Of a stretch of DNA of 64,000 nt, positions 57,684 through 64,000 are shown piece by piece. Within the stretch, counting starts at the first letter, position 1. Each line of letters begins with the position of its first letter. Below the pieces are notes generated by a model that saw only the letters and a program-made list of their open reading frames with translations, searched no databases and had not been told where the DNA came from. Origin of the DNA: an uncultured Oribacterium sp. GTDB lineage: Bacteria; Bacillota; Clostridia; Lachnospirales; Lachnospiraceae. A program made the translations under genes and the position numbers. Where the stretch lies: contig CAKQPT010000007.1 of the NCBI GenBank assembly GCA_934270345.1, positions 26,112 through 90,111 of the forward strand, given 5' to 3'.

Positions 57684-58970
57684 ATGGTAAGAGCAATCGT
57701 TGGAGCAAACTGGGGCGACGAGGGTAAGGGCAAGATCACCGATATGCTTGCCGAGACCTCGGATATCGTTGTACGTTTCCAGGGTGGCGCAAATGCCGGC
57801 CATACCATCATCAACAATTATGGTCGTTTCTCACTCCACCTTATGCCGAGCGGCGTATTCTATAATCACACCACATCCGTACTCGGAAATGGTGTGGCAC
57901 TCGATATCGAGAAGTTCTGTGCAGAGCTGAAGTCTATCGTCGACGCCGGCGTTCCGACACCGAAGATCCTGGTATCCAACCGTGCACAGGTCATGATGCC
58001 ATATCACGTTCTGTTCGATACACTCGAGGAGGCGAGACTCGCCGGTAAGAGCTATGGCTCCACGAAGTCCGGTATCGCACCGTTCTTCTCCGACAAGTAT
58101 GCGAAGATCGGTCTCCAGGTAAACGAGCTCTTCGATGAGGAGGTCCTTCAGGATCGTCTGCACAAGGTCGTCGAGATCAAGAATGCGATCCTGCGTGAGC
58201 TTTATCATGCACCGGAAATCAGCTACGATGAGCTCCTCGAGGAGATGCATCGTCAGAGAGACATGATCGCACCGTATGTAGCCGATACCTCGAAGTTCCT
58301 GCGTGAGGCTCTGAAGGCAGGTAAGACCGTCCTGCTCGAGGGTCAGCTCGGCACCATGAAGGATCCGGATCACGGTATCTATCCGATGGTAACCTCCAGC
58401 TCCACACTCGCAGCCTATGGTGCCGTCGGTGCCGGTATCCCTCCATATGAGATCAAGGATATCGTAGCCGTTACCAAGGCATATTCCTCTGCGGTCGGTG
58501 CCGGTGATTTCGTTTCCGAGCTCTTCGGCGACGAGGCGGATGAGCTTCGTAGAAGAGGTGGCGATAAGGGTGAGTTCGGTGCAACCACCGGACGTCCGAG
58601 AAGAGTCGGCTGGTATGATGCCGTCGCTTCGAAGTATGGCTGCCAGCTGCAGAGCGCGACCGAGGTCGCACTGACCGTCCTCGACGTTCTCGGCTACCTG
58701 AAGGAGATCAAGGTCTGCGTAGGCTACGAGATCGATGGCAAGGTAACCACGGACTTCCCGGTTACCCCGCTCCTTAACAAGGCAAAGCCGGTATACGAGA
58801 CACTGCCGGGCTGGAACTGCGACATCCGCGGCATCAAGAACTATGATGAGCTTCCGGAGAACTGCAAGAACTACATCGACTTCATCGAGAAGCACATCGA
58901 GACCCCGATCACCATGGTTTCCAATGGTCCGGAGAGACACGAGATTCTGAAGAGAACCCCGAAGATCTGA
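57684..58970 (+). CDS. purA: Adenylosuccinate synthetase
   Basis: 428 residues. P-loop-like GANWGDEGKGKITDML with the catalytic Asp, GGANAGHTI with the catalytic His, and VTKAYSSAVGAGDFVSEL; GEFGATTGRPRRVGW near the C-terminal third. It joins aspartate to IMP using GTP, giving the substrate of PurB. TTAGGAGG precedes the ATG. Confidence 0.96.
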   Translation: MVRAIVGANWGDEGKGKITDMLAETSDIVVRFQGGANAGHTIINNYGRFSLHLMPSGVFYNHTTSVLGNGVALDIEKFCAELKSIVDAGVPTPKILVSNRAQVMMPYHVLFDTLEEARLAGKSYGSTKSGIAPFFSDKYAKIGLQVNELFDEEVLQDRLHKVVEIKNAILRELYHAPEISYDELLEEMHRQRDMIAPYVADTSKFLREALKAGKTVLLEGQLGTMKDPDHGIYPMVTSSSTLAAYGAVGAGIPPYEIKDIVAVTKAYSSAVGAGDFVSELFGDEADELRRRGGDKGEFGATTGRPRRVGWYDAVASKYGCQLQSATEVALTVLDVLGYLKEIKVCVGYEIDGKVTTDFPVTPLLNKAKPVYETLPGWNCDIRGIKNYDELPENCKNYIDFIEKHIETPITMVSNGPERHEILKRTPKI

Positions 58971-58994
58971 TCGCAGATCTCTGATTTATAAATA

Positions 58995-59037
58995 AACGAG
59001 GCGCCCATTGCATCACTGCAATGGGCGCCTCGTTTTT
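58995..59037. terminator. Bidirectional terminator, purA and M20 gene
   Basis: Eighteen-bp perfect stem starting AACGAGGCGCCC with a 4-base loop, followed by TTTTT; the A-containing 5' side serves the convergent amidohydrolase gene. Confidence 0.93.
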
Positions 59038-60223
59038 ACTTCGCTGCCTGATTTTCCTTTTCCAGCGTCGTTCTGAATTCTTCCTTGATGTCCGCGAGCA
59101 GTGCCGGCTCGGCGATGAGCTCATACGCGGCACCGGCCAGGATCTTCGCACCGTAGAGGATTGCTTCGTGTGCTTCCTCGGTTTTACCGGCATCGAGATA
59201 GGCCTGGGAGTGTGCGGTCGAACCTTCCGGAACGAAGGCGATGCGGGCACAGGTACCAGGTATACGGCGCATGACATTGCCGAAATCCGTCGAACCGGTC
59301 TGTGCTCTCGGCGGGGCGATCCGTGGTGCACCGATTTCCTCAGCCTGCTTCATCACGAGATCATTTAAGCGGATGACCGGGATCTTATTATCGACCTCCT
59401 TCTCGCGGATGATCTCGACCTCGGTTTCCGTCATCATCGCCGCGCCCTGGAGGATCTTTTCGAAGCGCGTGCAGACGGTGTCGAGGTAAGCGCGGTTGTA
59501 GGAGCGAACGTAGAAGCTCGCCTCCGCATAGGCCGGCACGACATTGGCCGGTGTGCCGCCGCAGTTCGTGACCGTATAGTGGATCTTCACATCGGAAGCG
59601 ACGTGCTCACGTAAAAACTCGACGCCCTGGAAGGCGAGGATGAGGCCGTCCAGCGCACTGCGCCCCTTTTCCGGGCGGAGCGCAGCGTGGGCACTGGTGC
59701 CGTGATAAACTACCTTATACTTCGAGTTTGCGAGCGACTTCACGTCCACCTGGGTATTCGGGCCGCCGTGCATCATGAAGGCCACGTCGAGATCCGTGAA
59801 ATCGCAGCCGTTCCGGATCATCTGGATCTTGCCGCTGATGCTTTCCTCGGCCGGTGTTCCGTAGACCGTGATGGTGTAGGCCTGCTCGAGCTCTGCTTCC
59901 TTCAATGCTTTCGCCGCTGCAAGGATGGATGGTCCCTGCAGATGATGGCCGCAGGCATGTCCGAGTCCCGGGAGCGCGTCGTACTCACAGAGCAGTCCGA
60001 TGTTCGGACCGCCGTTTCCGTGATGATAGACCGCCTTAAATGCAGTCGGGACACCCGCGGTGCCGGTTTCGACCTCGAAGCCTTCGCGCGTAAGCCACTG
60101 TGTCAGAACGTCAAGGGCATGAAACTCCTCCATGCCGATTTCCGGGTGATCGAAGAAGTCGTCGGCCATCGCGACCATCTCATTCCGAACACCATCGATG
60201 ATTTGAAATAATCTTTCCTTCAA
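59036..60223 (-). CDS. M20-family amidohydrolase (AbgB/HipO-like)
   Basis: About 395 residues. Metal site residues: LLCEYDALPGLGHACGHHLQG, GTPAEES and the dimerisation-domain segment YHGTSAHAALRPEKGRSALDG. This is the group that cleaves N-acyl or p-aminobenzoyl-glutamate-type amides. The start is probably TTG 60223 behind GGAGG; the ATG at 60256 overlaps a TATAAT (60255-60260, minus strand) and so cannot be in the transcript. The upstream LysR and the divergent YfcC-type carrier recall the abg layout. Confidence 0.87.
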   Translation of the reverse strand: MKERLFQIIDGVRNEMVAMADDFFDHPEIGMEEFHALDVLTQWLTREGFEVETGTAGVPTAFKAVYHHGNGGPNIGLLCEYDALPGLGHACGHHLQGPSILAAAKALKEAELEQAYTITVYGTPAEESISGKIQMIRNGCDFTDLDVAFMMHGGPNTQVDVKSLANSKYKVVYHGTSAHAALRPEKGRSALDGLILAFQGVEFLREHVASDVKIHYTVTNCGGTPANVVPAYAEASFYVRSYNRAYLDTVCTRFEKILQGAAMMTETEVEIIREKEVDNKIPVIRLNDLVMKQAEEIGAPRIAPPRAQTGSTDFGNVMRRIPGTCARIAFVPEGSTAHSQAYLDAGKTEEAHEAILYGAKILAGAAYELIAEPALLADIKEEFRTTLEKENQAAK

Positions 60224-60254
60224 AATAAAAGCACCTCCGCTGTTTGATGAGCCC

Positions 60255-60285
60255 ATTATACAGGGCGACGGAAGTGCTTGTGAAA
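60255..60285 (-). promoter_or_regulatory. Promoter for the M20 amidohydrolase gene
   Basis: Minus strand TTCACA, 18-base spacer, TATAAT, between the LysR stop and the amidohydrolase ribosome site. Confidence 0.6.
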
Positions 60286-60304
60286 TATAGAAAATAAAAG
60301 ATTA

Positions 60305-61234
60305 CTATTTGTTGTTCAGAAGGTTTTCACCATGTGTTTTCAGAAGCTCGACCATGGCCCGCATGTACTCCGGCAGGGAATCGCCCTTTTTGTAGGCCAC
60401 GATGACATCCCGCTTATGCTGCTCGATGTCGAGCGTGTAGTAGTTCACCGGCTTCGGGTAGTGAAAATTCCGGGTATAGCCCTCCCGGACGAAGGTGATG
60501 CCGAGGCCCTCGGCGGCCATCTGCACCGAGGTTTCGATGCTTCGGATGACCCGGATCCGGCCCGGTGTGACCTGGTACTTCGAGAGAATCTGATCCTCGA
60601 TTTTCCGTGTGCTCTGGAATGGCGTATGCAGGATGAGCGTTTCACCATTCAGTACCTCCGGCGAGAGCCGACGGTAGCGGCTGTCCGGATCATAGACCGA
60701 CTTTTCGTTGAGCGGGTGGCGGACAGGGACCGCGAGCAGCAGCTCCTCCTGGAACAGTAGCTCCGTTTCCATCGCTTCGGTTTCCGGTGTGCGGTTCATC
60801 ACCAGCAGGTCCAGTTCCCCGTTTTTCAGCATCTTATTCAGGTCGAAGAGGTTTCCGTCGCGTACGACGAGGTCGATCTCCGGCCACTTTTCTTCATATT
60901 CTGAAAGCACCGCCGGAAGGAAGAAGCAGGCGCGCTTCTGGGAGATGCCGAGTCGAAGCCGACCGGCCTGCTCCCGGACGATACTGTAGACCTCATCATT
61001 AAATTCCTGCTCGAGCTGCAGCATCGCCCGGGCTTTCTCGACGTAGCGTTCGCCGGCATAGGTGAGCACGAACTTCTTCCCGTTCCGATCGAAGAGAGGG
61101 ACGCCGAGGTTCTTTTCGAGATTCGTGATATAGATGCTGAGCGCAGGCTGAGAGATATAGAGGCGCTCGGCAGCGCGTGTCAGATTGCCGTATTCGGCCA
61201 GCGTGCATACATATTTCTGTTCCCGTAGATCCAT
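60305..61234 (-). CDS. LysR-family transcription regulator
   Basis: 309 residues. Winged helix: EQKYVCTLAEYGNLTRAAERLYISQPALSIYITNLEKNLGVPLFDRNG (conserved words NLTRAAERLYISQPALS), then a LysR effector domain. AGAGGA precedes the ATG. It is divergent from the YfcC-type transporter and upstream of the amidohydrolase, so it likely regulates both. Confidence 0.9.
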   Translation of the reverse strand: MDLREQKYVCTLAEYGNLTRAAERLYISQPALSIYITNLEKNLGVPLFDRNGKKFVLTYAGERYVEKARAMLQLEQEFNDEVYSIVREQAGRLRLGISQKRACFFLPAVLSEYEEKWPEIDLVVRDGNLFDLNKMLKNGELDLLVMNRTPETEAMETELLFQEELLLAVPVRHPLNEKSVYDPDSRYRRLSPEVLNGETLILHTPFQSTRKIEDQILSKYQVTPGRIRVIRSIETSVQMAAEGLGITFVREGYTRNFHYPKPVNYYTLDIEQHKRDVIVAYKKGDSLPEYMRAMVELLKTHGENLLNNK

Positions 61235-61498
61235 GACTCATCCTCTTTCTATAGAAAATAATATGTACATTATACCATTCATTTGCGTCCGCGTCCGGGC
61301 AGAGAACGGTATATTTTGCTTATAATATTCTTTTGCTTCCTTTATGAAGGCGAAAAAGTGGAGAAGATGACCATAAGAATTCCAAAACCGAACCATAAGC
61401 TTTACAAAGTGTACAAAAAGCGTCGGGTTCGATAAGGTAGTGTTATCACGCAGCACGAGCTGTGAAAAAGAACCCGAAGGGGAAGGAGTAAAAAGCTT
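61235..61498. promoter_or_regulatory. Divergent control region between LysR and the YfcC-type carrier
   Basis: 264 bases with AT-rich blocks, including a plus-strand TATAAT at 61321-61326 and the words TTTACAAAGTGTACAAA near 61400 with partial dyad symmetry. LysR binding sites are expected here, but I cannot fix exact promoters. Confidence 0.4.
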
Positions 61499-62893
61499 AT
61501 GGAAAAGAAAAAGTTCAAAATGCCGCATACGTTCGTGATTATCGGCATCATCATCCTGTTTGCGGTCGCGCTGACATGGATCATCCCGGCTGGATCGTAT
61601 GTACGATTCGAAAATGAGGCGGGCATCAAGGTCATCGATCCGACCCAGTTTTCCTACATTGACCGGACACCGGTGAATCCGCTCGAGATTCCACTGTATA
61701 TCGTAAAGGCGTTCGTCAAGCGTATCGACCTGATGCTGGTCATCCTGTTTGCGGGTGGCGCGTTCCATCTTCTGACGAAGACCGGTGCACTGCATGCCGT
61801 GATTGCGAAGATGGCGAAGGCATTTTCCGGCAAGGTATACATCTTCCTGCCGATCCTGACCCTGGTTTTCGGTCTGATCTGTACCACACAGGGCGTAAAC
61901 CTCTTCATCGCATTCGCACCGATCATGGTTATGATGGCCTTTGCAATGGGGCTGGATTCGATCACCGGTGCTTCGATCATCCTGCTGGGTGGTGCAATCG
62001 GCTTTGCCACCGGACCGCTGAATATCAATACGACGATCGTTGCACAGAAGATCGCGGAGCTTCCGCTGTATTCCGGTGTCGGCTACCGCTTCGTATGCTT
62101 CGGTGTATTCTATGTGATTACCAACATCTACCTCATCCGTTATGCACTGAAGATTCAGAAGAATCCGGAGCTGAGCCCGATGTATGAGCTGGATAAGACG
62201 AGTGAGTTCCGCAGCGAGGCCGACTTCAGCAGCTTCGGTGCACTGGACGCGCGGAAGATACTCATCATGATCACGTTCTTCGCATCCCTGATTCTCATCG
62301 TATATGGAGGCATTGCCCTCGACTGGAAGATGGAAGAGACCGCGTCGGTGTTCCTCGCCATGGCGATCATCATCGGTGCAATCGCCGGCTTCGGACCGTC
62401 TCAGATCTCGAAGGAGTTCCTCGATGGATGTAAGAAGATGCTGGGTGCAGCCTTCATCATCGGTATGGCACAGGCGATCAGCGGCATCATGAATGCCGGC
62501 CACATCACGGATACCGTCGTGCATTCACTGGCCGCAGGCCTGAATTCCGTGCCGTCGATCTTACAGGGACCGGCGATGCTCCTTGCAAACACCATCATCA
62601 ATGTATTCCTGACCTCCGGCAGCGGACAGGCTGCAGCCGTGATCCCGATCATGGCACCGCTTGCGGACCTCGTCGGCATGACGAGACAGACTGCGATCCT
62701 CGCGTTCAACTTCGGCGATGGCTTCTGTAACTATATTCTTCCGACATCGACCGCCCTCATGGGTATCATCAGTGCCGTCAACATCCCGTATGACCGCTGG
62801 ATGAAGTTCATGTGGAAGCTGTTCCTGATCTGGATGGTAGTCGGTTCCGTACTCCTGATGATCGCACAGGCGATGCACTGGGGACCGATGTAA
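61499..62893 (+). CDS. YfcC/DcuC-type carboxylate or peptide-like transporter
   Basis: 464 residues, about 12 membrane segments. It begins KMPHTFVIIGIIILFAVALTWIIPAGSY, the hallmark of YfcC proteins (C4-dicarboxylate anaerobic carrier family), with FLTSGSGQAAAVIPIMAPLADLVGMTRQ in the second half. Substrate unknown; the neighbouring M20 amidohydrolase suggests an N-acyl amino acid, p-aminobenzoyl-glutamate or dipeptide. GGAAGGAG is about 10 bases before the ATG. Confidence 0.86.
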   Translation: MEKKKFKMPHTFVIIGIIILFAVALTWIIPAGSYVRFENEAGIKVIDPTQFSYIDRTPVNPLEIPLYIVKAFVKRIDLMLVILFAGGAFHLLTKTGALHAVIAKMAKAFSGKVYIFLPILTLVFGLICTTQGVNLFIAFAPIMVMMAFAMGLDSITGASIILLGGAIGFATGPLNINTTIVAQKIAELPLYSGVGYRFVCFGVFYVITNIYLIRYALKIQKNPELSPMYELDKTSEFRSEADFSSFGALDARKILIMITFFASLILIVYGGIALDWKMEETASVFLAMAIIIGAIAGFGPSQISKEFLDGCKKMLGAAFIIGMAQAISGIMNAGHITDTVVHSLAAGLNSVPSILQGPAMLLANTIINVFLTSGSGQAAAVIPIMAPLADLVGMTRQTAILAFNFGDGFCNYILPTSTALMGIISAVNIPYDRWMKFMWKLFLIWMVVGSVLLMIAQAMHWGPM

Positions 62894-62944
62894 GTTGACG
62901 ATTCGAGAGATCGAAAAGAAAAAAGTAAAAGAGTAAGTAAAATC

Positions 62945-63823
62945 ATGGCTTCAACTATTCGTAATATCAAAAATCCGATCCTGAAGACGTTGGCGGAGTA
63001 TGGACTGATCACACTCAGCATCTGGATTATGGTGGTCGGCATCTACTTTTTCAAGTTTCCGAACCACTTCGCGTTCGGCGGTGTGACGGGCTTCTCCGCG
63101 GTCTTCAGTAAGCTGCTTGGCTGCTCGGCCAGCACCTTTACCACGGTCGCGAACAACGTACTGCTGGTGCTCGGTTTCGTCTTTCTGGGAAAGGATGTCG
63201 GCGTGCGCACCGTCTATGCGACGGTGGTGATGTCGGCGAGTCTTCAGGGACTGGAGCTTCTGGTGCCACTGCAGGGGACGCTCACGAATCAGCCGATTCT
63301 GGAGCTGTCCTTCGCGGTACTGCTGCCGGCGATCGCGTCTGCGATTCTGTTCAATATCGGCGCGTCGAGTGGCGGAACGGATATCGTAGCCATGATTTTA
63401 CAGAAATACAGCAGCATGAACATTGGCACCGCGCTGCTGTGTGCAGATCTGACCGCAGTGGTCGTCTCCTTCGTGATGTTCGGACCGGCAACCGGCCTGT
63501 TTTCTGTCCTCGGACTGATTTCGAAGTCTCTGGTCGTGGACAATGTCATCGAGAGTATGAATCTGTGCAAATGCTTCAGCATCATCTGCGAGCATCCGCA
63601 GCCGATCTGTGATTTCATCGTTCAGAAGCTCCATCGTGGCGCGACGACCTTCGAAGCGAAGGGCGCCTACAGTGATGCCAAAAAGACCGTCATCATGACC
63701 ACGATGCATCGTAGTCAGGCGATCCAGCTTCGGAACTTCATCCGATATACCGAGCCCAATGCCTTCATCATGATTTCCAACTCCAGTGAAGTCATCGGAA
63801 AGGGCTTCAATCAACTGACCTGA
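62945..63823 (+). CDS. YitT-family membrane protein
   Basis: 292 residues. Membrane half with GGVTGFSAVFSKLLGCS and NIGASSGGTDIVAMILQKYSSMNIGTALL, then a C-terminal DUF2179 domain, GATTFEAKGAYSDAKKTVIMTTMHRSQAIQLRNFI. Family function is unknown. The ribosome site is weak (AAGAGTAAGT). It follows the carrier by 51 bases, probably in the same operon. Confidence 0.88.
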   Translation: MASTIRNIKNPILKTLAEYGLITLSIWIMVVGIYFFKFPNHFAFGGVTGFSAVFSKLLGCSASTFTTVANNVLLVLGFVFLGKDVGVRTVYATVVMSASLQGLELLVPLQGTLTNQPILELSFAVLLPAIASAILFNIGASSGGTDIVAMILQKYSSMNIGTALLCADLTAVVVSFVMFGPATGLFSVLGLISKSLVVDNVIESMNLCKCFSIICEHPQPICDFIVQKLHRGATTFEAKGAYSDAKKTVIMTTMHRSQAIQLRNFIRYTEPNAFIMISNSSEVIGKGFNQLT

Positions 63824-63871
63824 TTCGTTAGATCGCTGGTTTCCCCTGATCAGCTGATTTATACATCCCCC

Positions 63872-63906
63872 AAAGGACGATCTGTAGCAGCAGATCGTCC
63901 TTTTAT
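63872..63906 (+). terminator. Terminator after the YitT gene
   Basis: Thirteen-bp perfect stem AAAGGACGATCTG/CAGATCGTCCTTT, followed by TTAT. Confidence 0.85.
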
Positions 63907-63910
63907 ATGT

Positions 63911-64000
63911 GACAGTTTGGCGAAGGGGACCCGGAGGGGCGGCAACGGAGGCCATACGTAGAGACCGTGTGAAATCAAGCCGGGTCCCCTTAGCGGCACT
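63911..64000. mobile_element. Palindromic element A3, cut by the window edge
   Basis: It begins GACAGTTTGGCGAAGG, like the left end of the element at 26537, then carries the complement of that element's right inner arm (GAGACCGTGTGAAATCAAGC through AGCGGCACT). Its arms are therefore swapped relative to A1. The other half lies beyond the window. Confidence 0.7.

Noticed and set aside
59536..59566. GCATTGG/ACATTGGCC words inside coding sequence (also near 27556 and 47330)
   Set aside because: They encode conserved family residues (for example GTPANVV) with normal codons, so they are expected by composition. This also lowers the weight of the intergenic matches.
1..64000. tRNA or rRNA genes
   Set aside because: I scanned for the TPsiC-type GTTCGAATC pattern with a plausible acceptor stem and for rRNA landmarks and saw none.

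Overview
The window looks like part of a GC-rich Clostridia genome, most likely Lachnospiraceae or a near relative. This is inferred from gene content and Shine-Dalgarno strength, not from a marker gene. Pointers are a SufCBDSU iron-sulfur operon with SufU, a YesM/YesN-type kinase-regulator pair with its own binding protein, NusG-domain-II and FMN-binding flavoprotein genes, a complete LIV ABC transporter, the AbiEi/AbiEii pair, and AGGAGG ribosome sites. No rRNA, tRNA, CRISPR array, transposase gene or phage gene was seen.

Layout. 1-5083: amino-sugar PTS operon (ptsI 3' end, nagB, nagA, EIIA, nagE) closed by a terminator. 5153-14630: a methyltransferase-like orphan, a NusG-II/flavoprotein reductase pair, a zinc-ribbon membrane protein, a FliB-like protein, NadX, an odd 2-hydroxyacid dehydrogenase and a YhcC-like radical SAM enzyme. 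14791-24173: a membrane-anchored sugar-type binding protein, histidine kinase and AraC-type regulator, followed by livH-M-G-F and its lipoprotein receptor. 24303-31259: MBL hydrolase, ClC channel, a 400-base palindromic element region, then a leftward set of ROK kinase, esterase, 2-hydroxycarboxylate carrier and LysR. 31260-36794 is a visibly AT-richer, repeat-laden island holding the AbiEi/AbiEii toxin-antitoxin pair with an inverted-repeat promoter, ppiB, and a secreted repeat-rich surface protein. 37139-58970 is mostly housekeeping: S1 protein, rhodanese-TtcA fusion, PflX-like radical SAM, suf operon, class A PBP, YigZ, TypA, DapA, DapB, PurB, M28 peptidase, GNAT, PurA. 59036-63823: M20 amidohydrolase and LysR facing away from a YfcC-type carrier and a YitT protein.

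How the genes fit together. The first operon imports N-acetylglucosamine and channels it to fructose-6-phosphate. The binding protein/kinase/regulator trio probably senses an external solute and may control the adjacent LIV operon. DapA/DapB feed lysine and peptidoglycan, with the PBP using the product. PurB and PurA are both present, a few kilobases apart.

The least explained material is between the genes. (A) A family of long nested palindromes with a conserved core around AGTACT has one full copy flanked by a perfect 10-bp direct repeat, and a second full copy whose outer stem differs in sequence but stays paired. (B) REP-like GGGGTCAGACCCC palindromes occur at five loci, three of them as doublets with about 50-bp spacing, beside a CTTAAGAATTTCG tag. 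(C) GCATTGGCC-containing leader segments lie upstream of several genes. These are the best candidates for something undescribed. None could be checked against a database here.
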